A stretch of DNA of 64,000 nt from Undibacterium sp. (GCA_030645915.1 JAUSNO010000016.1:62001-126000); one strand, 5' to 3'; positions 24,712-33,140 are shown, counted from the first letter of the stretch. Program-made: numbers and translations. Notes: a model not told the origin generated them from the sequence alone.

Positions 24712-25695
24712 ATGGAAAAAAATCAGACAATGGAAGTCAGGGAACCCTTGGCCGCAGCCCGTTTCATTAAAGAAATCGGCCGCGGCAAGGACGGTGCGCG
24801 CAGCCTGTCGCGCGAGGATGCGCAACATTTATACGGCGCGATGCTGGAGGGCCGCGTCTCGGATCTGGAGATGGGCGGCATCTTGCTCGCCATGCGCATC
24901 AAGGGCGAATCGGTGGAAGAGATCGCCGGCTTTCTGGCGGCGGCTGAAGCGGCCACGACCTTGCTCAATGCGCCTGCTGCATCTGCCTATGCGCCTGTCA
25001 TCATTCCCACTTATAACGGGGCGCGCAAGAAAGCCAATCTGACACCGCTGCTGGCATTGCTGCTGGCGCGCAAAGGCGTGCCGGTGCTGGTGCATGGCGT
25101 CTTGCATGATGCGGGAAGGGTGGCGACGGCAGAAATTTTTGCAGCATTGCATCACCCGTTGGCGCAATCGGTAGCGCAAGCCGAGGCGCAGATGGCGCAG
25201 CACTTGCCGGCTTTCATGGCCATTGATGTGTTGTCGCCTGCGATGGCGCGCCTGCTGGCCATGCGCCGCATTCTTGGGGTGCGCAATTCTACCCATACGC
25301 TGGTAAAGATTTTGCAACCATTCGCTGCGCCGGCATTGAGGCTGACTTCGTATACTCACCCCGAATATTTGCTGATGCTGCAACACTATTTCAGCCAGGT
25401 AGCGCCGCGTGACAGGGGCGATGCGTTTTTGATGCGCGGTACCGAAGGCGAAACGGTCGCCAATACGGCGCGGGCGCAGCAGATAGATTGGTATCACGAA
25501 GGCGAGTGCACGACCCTGGTCCATACGCATCAGAGCGTTGCGGGCGATTTGCCGGATACGCCGGAGTCCTGTGACGCAGCGGCAACGGCGGCCTGGATCA
25601 CTGCGGTGCTGAAAGGCGACATCCCGGTACCGCCAAACATTGCAGATCAGGTCGAACATTGCGCGATGGTGGCAAAGATGTTGCGCACCCGATAG
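24712..25695 (+). CDS. ybiB: YbiB-like protein, TrpD2 family
   Basis: A 327-residue protein of the YbiB/TrpD2 family, related to anthranilate phosphoribosyltransferase but reported to bind nucleic acid and not to make tryptophan. The N-terminal helical domain (about 1-75) contains EDAQHLYGAMLEGRVSDLEM; the alpha/beta domain has PTYNGARKKANLTPLLALLL, HGVLHDAGRV and the GTEGETVAN segment. The glycine-rich PRPP loop of true TrpD (GTGGD) is replaced by YNGARK, which supports the YbiB assignment. Its role in the cell is unclear. Start 24712 is weakly supported; ATG 24730 is an alternative. Confidence 0.85.
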   Translation: MEKNQTMEVREPLAAARFIKEIGRGKDGARSLSREDAQHLYGAMLEGRVSDLEMGGILLAMRIKGESVEEIAGFLAAAEAATTLLNAPAASAYAPVIIPTYNGARKKANLTPLLALLLARKGVPVLVHGVLHDAGRVATAEIFAALHHPLAQSVAQAEAQMAQHLPAFMAIDVLSPAMARLLAMRRILGVRNSTHTLVKILQPFAAPALRLTSYTHPEYLLMLQHYFSQVAPRDRGDAFLMRGTEGETVANTARAQQIDWYHEGECTTLVHTHQSVAGDLPDTPESCDAAATAAWITAVLKGDIPVPPNIADQVEHCAMVAKMLRTR

Positions 25696-25710
25696 TTTTT
25701 ATTTGCTCTA

Positions 25711-25742
25711 AAAAAAAGCGCCGGATGGTTATCCGGCGCTTT
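25711..25742 (-). terminator. Terminator between ybiB and the TonB receptor gene
   Basis: Perfect 10-bp arms AGCGCCGGAT (25717-25726) and ATCCGGCGCT (25731-25740) with a GGTT loop. On the minus strand the stem is followed by a T run (A tract at 25710-25717), which fits the TonB receptor gene. On the plus strand only TTT follows, so termination for ybiB may be weaker. Confidence 0.88.
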
Positions 25743-25762
25743 GCATTACAGGCTCACTTCGA

Positions 25763-28027
25763 TCAGAAGTTCACCTTGAACTGTACGCCGTAGGCGCGTG
25801 GTTCATTCAAAATACCTGTGAGGTTATTGAAATCAATTGCAGCGATGACTTGCTGTTTGTCTGTGATATTGCGGCCATACGCTGCCACTTCATATTTGCC
25901 ATCAGCCCACTTGTAACCGACACGCAAGCCGCCTTCCAGCATGGACTTGGCGGTATATTCCTTGGCTTCGTACAAAAACATGTTGTAGGTGTCTTTGAAC
26001 GACCAGTCAGTGTAGGCATAGATCTCGCCATCGCCCAACGCAGCGTTATAACGCAAGGAGAAATTGCCGACCAGCTTAGGTGCGCGTGGCAACGGATTGC
26101 CGCCGATTAACACCGTGCCAGCCACTGGGCCAGCTTTGTTGGTGACTGTACAACCACCACCGCAAGGGGCAACGAACAGCTTTGCATCCTTGATCTCGGT
26201 ATCGTTGTAGCTGCCGCCGATAGTTGCCTTGAAATTGCGGTTCAGGTTGACCAGAAATTCCACTTCAACACCTTGGCCCGTGGCTTTATCTGCATTCACC
26301 AGTCTGTTTTGGTTGACGCTGCCGCTACCTGCAGTTAGCTGCAAGTCTTTGACATCGTAGCGGAATACCGAGGCGCTGATGCGGGCAGTATTGTTAAACA
26401 AATCTTGCTTGATACCGGCTTCAACGGATAGGTTTTTTTCTGCGTTGGCGATTGAAATATCGTTTCCGAACAATACGCGACCCTGGATACTAGGCGCACG
26501 ATAACCTGTGGCGATGCGCGCATAAACGCTGGTTGCTTTATCTACCGTGTAGTTGGCACCAAGATCCCAGCTGACATTGGTCGATTCCGGATGGGCTATC
26601 AATAACGGCGTGCCACCTGCACCAGTGCGTTGTGCGTCAAAGTCTTTTTTGTCGCTAGTGTAACGAACGCCGGCACGCAATTTAAACGCATCGCTTACCG
26701 CATAATTGACCGAACCAAAACTGGCCCAGGATTTGGCGTGCTGATGTTGCACCGCATAGCCATTCTGTGGATTGCCAGGAGCCAACGAATCGAAGTTGAA
26801 ACTATCGACCTGAATGTCTTCTTTAAAGAAGTACAAACCAGCTATCCATTGCAATGGGTCTTTGGTGTTCGATTGCAGGCGGAGTTCTTGCGTGATTTGT
26901 TTCAGATCGGGTACGCCATCGGCTGTTTCAGCGTTGAATAAATTTCCAGGGCCTGTGACCGTATTTGGTGGACACCAAGGTACAGAGTTGCATCCAAACC
27001 CACCATCAACGTCAGCGCGGCTATACAGCTTTGCTTTATCGTAGGCAGTGATCGAGTACAGAGTCATGCCATCGAGATCCCAGCGCAGGCGTGCATTGAC
27101 ACCCGAGGATTTCAGGGTTTGCGTATTGATGCCATCGGTCGGGTAATTGGCATAATCAAAGCCGGGGACCAGATCGTTGGTACCTTTTTTGATGATGTTG
27201 GCGCGGAACAGCGTGGCGTTGCCCGATAAATCACGGCCATGCGCATTGAACAGGGCGCTGAAATCTTTGGTCGTGTATTGCAGTTGCAGGCGGGCGGCAT
27301 TGTCCTTGTAGCCTTCCAGATCCTTGGTGCCGGTGCTTTGCGGATTGTGTACGCGGTCGTCACGGTTTTGTGACTGACCCGAAAAGCGCATTGCCCATTC
27401 CTTGTTCAAAGGCACATTAACCGCACCTTCAAGGTTGAAGGCGCTGTTGTTGCCGTAGCCAATATTGGCATAACCTTCAAATGCATTGCTAGGCTTGGCG
27501 GAATCAAACTTGATTACCCCAGCTGGCGAATTGCGGCCAAATAAAGTGCCTTGCGGGCCGCGTAATACCTCGATCTGATCGACGTCAAAAACCGGGTAGC
27601 CTTTAAGAATAGGGTTTTCCTGTACCACATCGTCATAGATCAGGCCGACAGGTTGCGATGCATTCAAATCGAAATCGGTATTGCCCAGACCACGAATATA
27701 GAAGCGCGGGAAGACGCGACCAAAATCGGATTCCACATTCAGGCTAGGGATGCGGCTGGCCATGAAGCGGATGTCCTGGCCGCTGGCATTGTAAGTATCC
27801 AAGGCTTCGCCTTTGATCGCGGAGATCGACAATGGCACGTCTTTCAGATTCTCTGAACGACGCTGACCAGTGACGATCACGGTATCGAGCTGGCCGGCTT
27901 CGTCGCCCGCAGGTTTTGCCGCCTGGGCAAATGCCGCCTGTACCGGAAATGCAGTAGCGACGGCGAGAGCGATTAATGAGAGCGTGCTGCTTGGTATAAA
28001 TCGCTGATGTGATGTTGATTGGCGCAT
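25763..28027 (-). CDS. TonB-dependent outer-membrane receptor
   Basis: A 754-residue outer-membrane receptor for active, TonB-driven uptake. A signal peptide (about 1-34, ending VQAAFAQA) is followed by a TonB box-like DTVIVTGQRR (about 48-57), the plug domain (FYIRGLGNTDF, DVDQIEVLRGPQGTLFGRNS) and a 22-strand barrel ending in the typical aromatic C-terminus YGVQFKVNF. The plug style (IEVLRGPQGTLFGRN) is that of the large family used for carbohydrates, polyphenols and other organics, as well as iron. No ferric reductase or siderophore gene is near. A perfect LacI-type palindrome upstream favours a sugar-like or purine-like substrate, by inference. Confidence 0.9.
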   Translation of the reverse strand: MRQSTSHQRFIPSSTLSLIALAVATAFPVQAAFAQAAKPAGDEAGQLDTVIVTGQRRSENLKDVPLSISAIKGEALDTYNASGQDIRFMASRIPSLNVESDFGRVFPRFYIRGLGNTDFDLNASQPVGLIYDDVVQENPILKGYPVFDVDQIEVLRGPQGTLFGRNSPAGVIKFDSAKPSNAFEGYANIGYGNNSAFNLEGAVNVPLNKEWAMRFSGQSQNRDDRVHNPQSTGTKDLEGYKDNAARLQLQYTTKDFSALFNAHGRDLSGNATLFRANIIKKGTNDLVPGFDYANYPTDGINTQTLKSSGVNARLRWDLDGMTLYSITAYDKAKLYSRADVDGGFGCNSVPWCPPNTVTGPGNLFNAETADGVPDLKQITQELRLQSNTKDPLQWIAGLYFFKEDIQVDSFNFDSLAPGNPQNGYAVQHQHAKSWASFGSVNYAVSDAFKLRAGVRYTSDKKDFDAQRTGAGGTPLLIAHPESTNVSWDLGANYTVDKATSVYARIATGYRAPSIQGRVLFGNDISIANAEKNLSVEAGIKQDLFNNTARISASVFRYDVKDLQLTAGSGSVNQNRLVNADKATGQGVEVEFLVNLNRNFKATIGGSYNDTEIKDAKLFVAPCGGGCTVTNKAGPVAGTVLIGGNPLPRAPKLVGNFSLRYNAALGDGEIYAYTDWSFKDTYNMFLYEAKEYTAKSMLEGGLRVGYKWADGKYEVAAYGRNITDKQQVIAAIDFNNLTGILNEPRAYGVQFKVNF

Positions 28028-28142
28028 GGAATCAATCCCAGGTTAGTTTTCAATTAATCGAGCAAAAAACGAGCTAAATCTGTGCATAAAGCCCTACCGA
28101 TAAAGGGGCCGTTAGCGTATCTATTAATGCATTGCAACCAAA

Positions 28143-28160
28143 CGCGCAAACGTTTGCGCG
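28143..28160. promoter_or_regulatory. LacI/PurR-type operator palindrome
   Basis: CGCGCAAACGTTTGCGCG is a perfect 18-bp palindrome whose core matches the PurR/LacI-family consensus CGCAAACGTTTGCG. It lies about 115 bp upstream of the TonB receptor ATG, on the receptor side of the divergent gap with cobA. No LacI-family gene is in the window, so the regulator must be elsewhere. Confidence 0.65.
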
Positions 28161-28344
28161 TCCGATAAAGCTTTATCTCTTTTTGCTTGTGGCAAGTCAA
28201 GAATTAGTTCTTCAAATACAACTACTTTTTAGAAAAGAGAATTAAGACGTTGTAAATTGCAAACAAACTATTGGCGATAGAAAACATTTTTTCGATTTTC
28301 GAATCCTGCGGCAGGCCAAGGACGAGGCAGATTTTTTGCGTCAG

Positions 28345-28374
28345 TGCGCCAATGGCTTGCACTGTTTTGGTGAG
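28345..28374 (+). promoter_or_regulatory. Two overlapping NtrC-like boxes upstream of cobA
   Basis: TGCGCCAATGGCTTGCA (28345-28361) and TGCACTGTTTTGGTGAG (28358-28374) both fit the NtrC enhancer consensus TGCACC-N5-GGTGCA in most positions and overlap by four bases. They lie roughly 75-105 bp upstream of the start predicted from the sigma-54 promoter. That distance suits an enhancer. Confidence 0.55.
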
Positions 28375-28422
28375 TGGAGCCGATTTTTTTAGGGCGGATC
28401 TGCGTTCAAAGCGATTTTAAGC

Positions 28423-28439
28423 TGGAATACAACTTGCAT
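28423..28439 (+). promoter_or_regulatory. Sigma-54 (RpoN) promoter for cobA
   Basis: TGG-AATACAAC-TTGCAT matches the -24/-12 consensus TGGCACG-N4-TTGCA, with the essential GG and GC at the right spacing. Transcription would start near 28450, about 58 bases before the cobA ATG. Together with the NtrC boxes it suggests nitrogen control. Confidence 0.6.
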
Positions 28440-28507
28440 ACGGTCTGGATCAGGCGCGTGAGCGTGTGATTAATCAAGCAGGCAAGCAGACAGGCAATGG
28501 AGTCGTC

Positions 28508-29272
28508 ATGAATAAAACAGGCAAGGTATTTTTGGTAGGCGCAGGGCCGGGCGACCCTGATTTATTGACCATAAAAGCGGTCAAGGCCATCGCGCAGGCG
28601 GATGTGATCTTGATTGACGACTTGGTGAATTCTGATGTGCTGCAACATGCGGCGCCAGCGGCGCGCGTGGTGCATGTGGGTAAGCGTGGCGGTTGTCAAT
28701 CGACCCCGCAAGTGTTCATCGAAAAGATGATGCTGGCCGAAGCCAGGGCAGGTCAGTGCGTAGTGCGTCTGAAGGGCGGTGATCCATTTATCTTCGGGCG
28801 CGGTGGTGAAGAACGTCAGCATCTGATGGGGCAGGGGATCGAGGTCGAGGTGGTTAATGGCATCAGCAGCGGACTAGCCGCGCCAGCCTCTTTGGGAATT
28901 CCGTTGACGCATAGAGATTGGTCGCAGGGGGCGATTTTTGTCACCGGACACGGCAAGAGTGCCGACACCAATCCCGATTGGGCTGCGCTGGCTAAAACCG
29001 GCTTGACGCTGGTGATTTACATGGGTGTGGCGCATTGCCGCGCGATTCAGGATGAATTGATTGCCGGTGGCTTGTCAAGCAAGACGCCAGTCGCAGTTGT
29101 CCAGTACGCCACCCGCGCAAGTCAATCGCAATTGATTACCTGCCTTGGACAGCTGGCGGACGATCTCGCCACCTCTGGCTTAGGCAGTCCGAGCGTGATT
29201 GTGATTGGTGAGGTGGTGCGTTGCGCCGATCAGATGACGGGTCTGGCAAACGGATGTGTGAATGCGGCCTGA
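28508..29272 (+). CDS. cobA: Uroporphyrinogen-III C-methyltransferase
   Basis: A 254-residue SAM-dependent methyltransferase that turns uroporphyrinogen III into precorrin-2, the branch point to siroheme and cobalamin. Motifs are VGAGPGDPDLLTIKA (about 8-22), VVRLKGGDPFIFGRGGEE (about 85-102), and GISSGLAAPASLGIPLTHR (about 121-139). It lacks the CysG dehydrogenase/chelatase domain, so a separate enzyme must finish siroheme. The ATG at 28508 is chosen over an upstream GTG because TGGAG lies six bases before it and the family starts there. Siroheme is needed by NirB at the other end of the window, and its promoter looks nitrogen-regulated. Confidence 0.94.
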   Translation: MNKTGKVFLVGAGPGDPDLLTIKAVKAIAQADVILIDDLVNSDVLQHAAPAARVVHVGKRGGCQSTPQVFIEKMMLAEARAGQCVVRLKGGDPFIFGRGGEERQHLMGQGIEVEVVNGISSGLAAPASLGIPLTHRDWSQGAIFVTGHGKSADTNPDWAALAKTGLTLVIYMGVAHCRAIQDELIAGGLSSKTPVAVVQYATRASQSQLITCLGQLADDLATSGLGSPSVIVIGEVVRCADQMTGLANGCVNAA

Positions 29273-29333
29273 GAACAGGCGGGGTTGGCGTCCGTGAGTG
29301 AATGAATTTAGGATGCGATTAGTCACCTGCCAT

Positions 29334-29885
29334 TTACCGGCAAAATTTTTCACGCTGATGATTTTGAATGATCATCATTCTTTCTATCATGGGTTTGCCC
29401 AGGAGTGCCGCGCGGCATTCAGGCAGCACAACCTGATTTAGTTCGCGGTCTAATCTCGCTTCGATACTCATATTCAGTTTTTTTCTGTCATTCATTTTTT
29501 CTATGCCGGATTTTTCACGAGATTGTTCTATTTGCACCGCCTGATTTCGTAGCGCTTCCACATTGAGCGCGGGACTATTTTCAGTGATCGACGCGTCGGG
29601 CAGCGTGATGCCTATTGTGTTTTGCGGGGCGCTGATCGCTACTTCAATATCCGCTTTGCGTTCATTGCCGGGCTTGCTGTTGCGCGCGGGCAGTGGCATT
29701 GGCATTGGCTCTATCGTTTTGTTAAGCAGTTTTTCAACTGGACTGACATTGAAGGTTTGTAGGTACTGCACCACCTTAATGTGGTGCTGATTGTTGGTGG
29801 GTCTGGCTATCCACAAAACCGCCAGATGCAGGCAAAGGATGCCAAACGCAGTAATCCATCGTTGGGTGTTGATCCGCGTAGACAT
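29334..29885 (-). CDS. Single-membrane-span protein, unknown function
   Basis: I do not recognise this protein of about 183 residues. One N-terminal membrane segment (ITAFGILCLHLAVLWIA, about 10-26) is followed by a Pro/Met-rich stretch (EPMPMPLPARNSKPG) and a charged, probably helical C-terminal half ending in a Cys-containing segment (PECRAALLGKP...KFCR). The layout is like TonB or other envelope-spanning proteins, but the TonB C-terminal domain is not evident. The start is unsure; 29885 is chosen because the membrane segment then lies near the N-terminus, and 29984 is the longest option. Confidence 0.55.
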   Translation of the reverse strand: MSTRINTQRWITAFGILCLHLAVLWIARPTNNQHHIKVVQYLQTFNVSPVEKLLNKTIEPMPMPLPARNSKPGNERKADIEVAISAPQNTIGITLPDASITENSPALNVEALRNQAVQIEQSREKSGIEKMNDRKKLNMSIEARLDRELNQVVLPECRAALLGKPMIERMMIIQNHQREKFCR

Positions 29886-30007
29886 GGGTAATATGAGCAT
29901 GGGTATTACTGCGTTTGGCGGATTTTTGATCTTGCTTCGATTGGTATCGGCGCCATTAGTTCCATGGTGTGTGGCGACGCGCAATTATCTGAAACGGGCA
30001 GGCCCAG

Positions 30008-30068
30008 CACGCAACATCCATGCGCCTTGCAGGCCAGGCAGGCTGGAGAGGCGCATGGGGATTGCGTG
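30008..30068. repeat. Palindromic repeat family, copy 5
   Basis: Left arm CACGCAACATCCATGCGCC, right arm GGCGCATGGGGATTGCGTG; two mismatched pairs within 19 bp. Both halves carry the GCGCC variant in place of GCGGG. It lies between the DUF1499 gene and the single-span protein gene. Confidence 0.8.
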
Positions 30069-30109
30069 GTGGCGCTGCTTACTTTTCAGCTGCAGATTGT
30101 CAATGCCCA

Positions 30110-30595
30110 CTAAGCACTAAATTGGGTACGGATTGTTTCCAGGCGCTTGCGGTTTACGCCCAAGTCTTTACGGCCCAGGCGTGATGCCGAGCGCATCTGG
30201 ATGACACCCGCCGGTTCATCCAAAACAAATTCCACGTCATCGGTAAACTTCAATATTTTGCTTGTGAATTCGGCATAAAGATAAGTGTCTTCCTGGGTGA
30301 TCACGTTGGCGCCATCCATGCCGCGCACGATGGTCGCGAGCTTGGTAAAGGCTTCTTTGCCGCTGCCGCTGTACTTGATCGGCGCGATGACGTGATAGTC
30401 CGTATGTGGCTGTTTTTCGGCATGGCTCGACACGACATTCCAGTATTCCTTGACTGGTGGTTTGAGCAAACCATTCTTCAGGCCGAGATCGGTAGGGCGA
30501 TTGCCGCTTAATAAGCCAAGCTGTCCTGCCATCACAATTGCGAACGGTAATGCGATAAAAATGACGAGTGCGACGATTTTTATGATTTTAATCAT
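30110..30595 (-). CDS. DUF1499 family protein
   Basis: A 161-residue protein of the DUF1499 family, recognised from the C-terminal block DDVEFVLDEPAGVIQMRSAS followed by RLGRKDLGVNRKRLETIR. An N-terminal hydrophobic segment (about 5-25, IIKIVALVIFIALPFAIVMA) is a signal peptide or anchor, so the domain should be periplasmic. The family has no settled function. It is a stand-alone gene with an acceptable ribosome site (CGGAACAG). Confidence 0.8.
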   Translation of the reverse strand: MIKIIKIVALVIFIALPFAIVMAGQLGLLSGNRPTDLGLKNGLLKPPVKEYWNVVSSHAEKQPHTDYHVIAPIKYSGSGKEAFTKLATIVRGMDGANVITQEDTYLYAEFTSKILKFTDDVEFVLDEPAGVIQMRSASRLGRKDLGVNRKRLETIRTQFSA

Positions 30596-30713
30596 GATCT
30601 GTTCCGGGAGAAATGGTGGCCTTATGTTATCCGATTAACAGTGCACGTCAATTGGATTTCCTTGTTGATTTGTCGTCGTCATTGCGGCCGTATGCAAGAT
30701 GTACTGATTCGAA

Positions 30714-30742
30714 TTCATGGACATAAGCTAATCGGCTACAAT
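30714..30742 (+). promoter_or_regulatory. Sigma-70 promoter for the HI0933-type flavoprotein gene
   Basis: TTCATG and TACAAT are separated by 17 bases. The -10 ends 33 bases before the ATG at 30776. Confidence 0.45.
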
Positions 30743-30775
30743 CAGGCTCGTTTTTTAATTCAAGAAAAGCTGGCG

Positions 30776-31999
30776 ATGACTAAGTTGGAGCATAAAGCAG
30801 GAAATAAGCAGCAATATGATGTAGCTGTCATCGGCGCCGGCGCAGCCGGGATGATGTGTGCCGCCGTTGCGGGGCAGCGTGGCAAGAGTGTCGTTGTCAT
30901 CGACCATGCGGGCAAGCTGGCGGAAAAAATTCGCATTTCTGGTGGCGGACGCTGTAACTTTACTAATCTGCATGCTGGCCCGGCGAATTTTCTTTCGGAG
31001 AACGCGCATTTCTGTAAGAGCGCCTTGTCGCGCTATTCCCCCCAGGATTTTCTGGCGATGGTGAAGCGGTATAAGATTGCCTTTCATGAAAAACACAAAG
31101 GGCAGCTATTTTGCGACGATAGCGCGGAAGATATTATTCGCATGCTCAAGAGCGAGTGCGAGCTTGGCAAAGTAAGTTGGCGCATGCCATGCAAGGTGAT
31201 GGATGTGCAAAATACTGAAGATGGTTTTGTGATTAATACCGAGCAGGGTGAAATCCATGCACATAGTGTGGTGATTGCTACTGGCGGTTTATCGATCCCC
31301 AAGATAGGTGCGACCGATTTCTCCTACAAGGTCGCGCAGCAGTTTAATCTTAACGTGATTGAACCCCGGCCAGCCCTGGTTCCTTTAACTTTTGATGCGG
31401 CAAGCTGGGAAGCGTTTTCGCCCTTGTCGGGTATTTCGTTGGAAGTTGATATAGAGACCGGCGAGAAAAAGAATAAAATCGTATTCCGCGAGGATTTGTT
31501 GTTGACGCATAGGGGCTTGTCGGGACCGGCAGTGTTGCAGATATCAAGCTATTGGCAGGCAGGGCAAGCCATTCGCGTCAATCTGCTGCCTGAAATGGAT
31601 GTGGCGCAGGATTTGATTGAGGCCAAAACGACAACCAAGAAGAATCTGGCCAATTACTTATCCGCCTATCTGCCGGCGCGCCTGGTTGATGGGCTATTGA
31701 CTGCTCACGGTTTTGCAGGTGATACCCGAGTTGCCGATATGCAAGATAAGCGCTTGAAATTACTCGGCGATAAACTCAATCGCTGGGAGTTGTTGCCTAG
31801 CGGTTCGGAAGGGTATCGAAAAGCCGAGGTAACACGAGGTGGAGTCGATACGCGAGAGTTATCTCAGCAAAGCATGATGTCAAGTAAGGTACCGGGATTG
31901 TATTTCATAGGCGAAGCGGTGGATGTTACCGGCTGGCTGGGTGGATTTAATTTTCAGTGGGCCTGGGCGTCCGGTTTTGTCGCTGGCCAGGCAGTTTAG
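30776..31999 (+). CDS. HI0933-family FAD-dependent oxidoreductase (YhiN/BaiN-like)
   Basis: A 407-residue cytoplasmic flavoprotein of the HI0933 family. The FAD-binding Rossmann motif is VIGAGAAGMMCA (about 18-29), followed by EKIRISGGGRCNFTNL (about 50-65), diagnostic of this family, and by a C-terminal FAD motif VTGWLGGFNFQWAWASG (about 383-399). The natural substrate in proteobacteria is unknown. ATG 30776 is preferred over an upstream start at 30641 because a promoter lies between them and the family begins here. It is a single gene upstream of rpsU. Confidence 0.88.
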   Translation: MTKLEHKAGNKQQYDVAVIGAGAAGMMCAAVAGQRGKSVVVIDHAGKLAEKIRISGGGRCNFTNLHAGPANFLSENAHFCKSALSRYSPQDFLAMVKRYKIAFHEKHKGQLFCDDSAEDIIRMLKSECELGKVSWRMPCKVMDVQNTEDGFVINTEQGEIHAHSVVIATGGLSIPKIGATDFSYKVAQQFNLNVIEPRPALVPLTFDAASWEAFSPLSGISLEVDIETGEKKNKIVFREDLLLTHRGLSGPAVLQISSYWQAGQAIRVNLLPEMDVAQDLIEAKTTTKKNLANYLSAYLPARLVDGLLTAHGFAGDTRVADMQDKRLKLLGDKLNRWELLPSGSEGYRKAEVTRGGVDTRELSQQSMMSSKVPGLYFIGEAVDVTGWLGGFNFQWAWASGFVAGQAV

Positions 32000-32211
32000 T
32001 AAAATGTTGTATTCTTGCCCGATTACTTTTAGCTGTTGTCTTGCTTCTGGTAAGCAGGCGAATTTTTAGCGCCATAGAGAGCAGTACGCTGTTTTGGGTG
32101 TTACAGACGGCAATAAAGTAAACGCATCGAAGTTATTTGAGTTTATTTGAAAAGGGATTTGATGATGAGGCTTCCCTATTTTAGAATTTACTGCTATTAT
32201 TTCGTTCTTCC

Positions 32212-32217
32212 TATAAT
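32212..32217 (+). promoter_or_regulatory. -10 box upstream of rpsU
   Basis: A perfect TATAAT ends 21 bases before the rpsU ATG. The -35 region is weak (TTTACT at 32187-32192, spacer 19). It would drive the rpsU-yqeY-dnaG-rpoD cluster with a very short leader. Confidence 0.5.
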
Positions 32218-32238
32218 TTTTCATTGGTTCGAACTTAC

Positions 32239-32451
32239 ATGACCACAATTCGCCTTAAAGAAAACGAGCCGTTCGAAGTCGCTATGCGTCGCTTCAAGCG
32301 TACCATCGAAAAGACCGGTCTGTTGACCGATTTGCGCGCTCGCGAGTTCTACGAAAAGCCAACTGCAGAGCGCAAGCGCAAGCTGGCAGCCGCAGTAAAA
32401 CGTCACTACAAACGTATTCGTAGTCAGCAATTGCCTAAAAAGATGTATTAA
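32239..32451 (+). CDS. rpsU: 30S ribosomal protein S21
   Basis: The 70-residue small-subunit protein S21, which helps mRNA binding at the 30S subunit. It begins [20 protein letters not shown] and has the basic C-terminal helix ([20 protein letters not shown]). Length and sequence fit the family. The start at 32239 is chosen over an upstream in-frame start at 32224 by family alignment. It is the first gene of the macromolecular synthesis cluster, with its own terminator downstream. Confidence 0.98.
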   Translation: MTTIRLKENEPFEVAMRRFKRTIEKTGLLTDLRAREFYEKPTAERKRKLAAAVKRHYKRIRSQQLPKKMY

Positions 32452-32515
32452 TTCAGAACTGTTGCCTAAGGTTTCCTTGGCGCATTTCTAGATTCATTTG
32501 TCATTAGGTTTGCAT

Positions 32516-32552
32516 GCCCGCTCCGGTGTACCGCAGCGGGCTTTGTTATTTT
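32516..32552 (+). terminator. Terminator after rpsU
   Basis: GCCCGCT (32516-32522) pairs with AGCGGGC (32535-32541), followed by a T-rich stretch TTTGTTATTTT. It is probably leaky, letting some transcription reach yqeY, dnaG and rpoD, as in this operon in other bacteria. Confidence 0.7.
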
Positions 32553-32627
32553 ATCAATCCACTTTCAATTTGCCTTTTGCTGCGATTCAAATGAATTGCC
32601 AGGCTGGGTAAATCTTCAGAGGGCAAT

Positions 32628-33077
32628 ATGAGCTTAAAAGATCAAATCACCGAAGACATGAAATCCGCGATGCGTGCTAAAGAGGCTGTCAAGCTGGGTA
32701 CGATTCGCCTGATAACTGCGGCCATGAAGCAAAAAGAAGTGGATGAGCGCGTTGAATTGACTGATGTGATGGTGTTGGCGATTATTGAAAAGATGATCAA
32801 GCAGCGCAAAGACTCTATCAGTCAGTTTGAGGCAGGTGGACGTCAGGATCTGGCGGATATCGAAAAAGCTGAGCTGACAATTTTATCGGCCTACATGCCA
32901 GCAGGATTGACTGAGGCAGAAATGCAGGCGGCAGTTGCCGCTGCAGTGGCTGAAACCGGCGCGTCCGGACCGCAAGATATGGGTAAGCTGATGGCGCTAC
33001 TTAAGCCAAAACTGGCGGGTCGTGCTGACATGACCGTGGTTTCTGCATTGGTCAAGGCTGCGCTCGCGCCGCGTTAA
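32628..33077 (+). CDS. yqeY: GatB/YqeY domain protein
   Basis: A 149-residue soluble helical protein of the YqeY family, related to the tail domain of GatB in the tRNA amidotransferase. It starts SLKDQITEDMKSAMRAKEAV and has the typical AYMPAGLTEAEM segment (about residue 88). Such proteins may bind tRNA, but the function of stand-alone YqeY is unclear. AGAGGG seven bases upstream supports the start. It sits between rpsU and dnaG, its usual place in Burkholderiales. Confidence 0.92.
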   Translation: MSLKDQITEDMKSAMRAKEAVKLGTIRLITAAMKQKEVDERVELTDVMVLAIIEKMIKQRKDSISQFEAGGRQDLADIEKAELTILSAYMPAGLTEAEMQAAVAAAVAETGASGPQDMGKLMALLKPKLAGRADMTVVSALVKAALAPR

Positions 33078-33140
33078 TTTCTGCGTGCTGCGATTTGTTG
33101 GTCTGGCGTTAGTCTGATGGCCTTGCTTGAGTATTGCTAA

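Noticed and set aside
24712-25695. Anthranilate phosphoribosyltransferase (trpD)
   Set aside because: The glycine-rich PRPP-binding loop is altered and no trp genes are near; the YbiB/TrpD2 assignment fits better.
30641-30775. N-terminal extension of the HI0933-type flavoprotein from ATG 30641
   Set aside because: The extension does not resemble the family and contains the likely promoter; the FAD motif sits at the usual place with the start at 30776.
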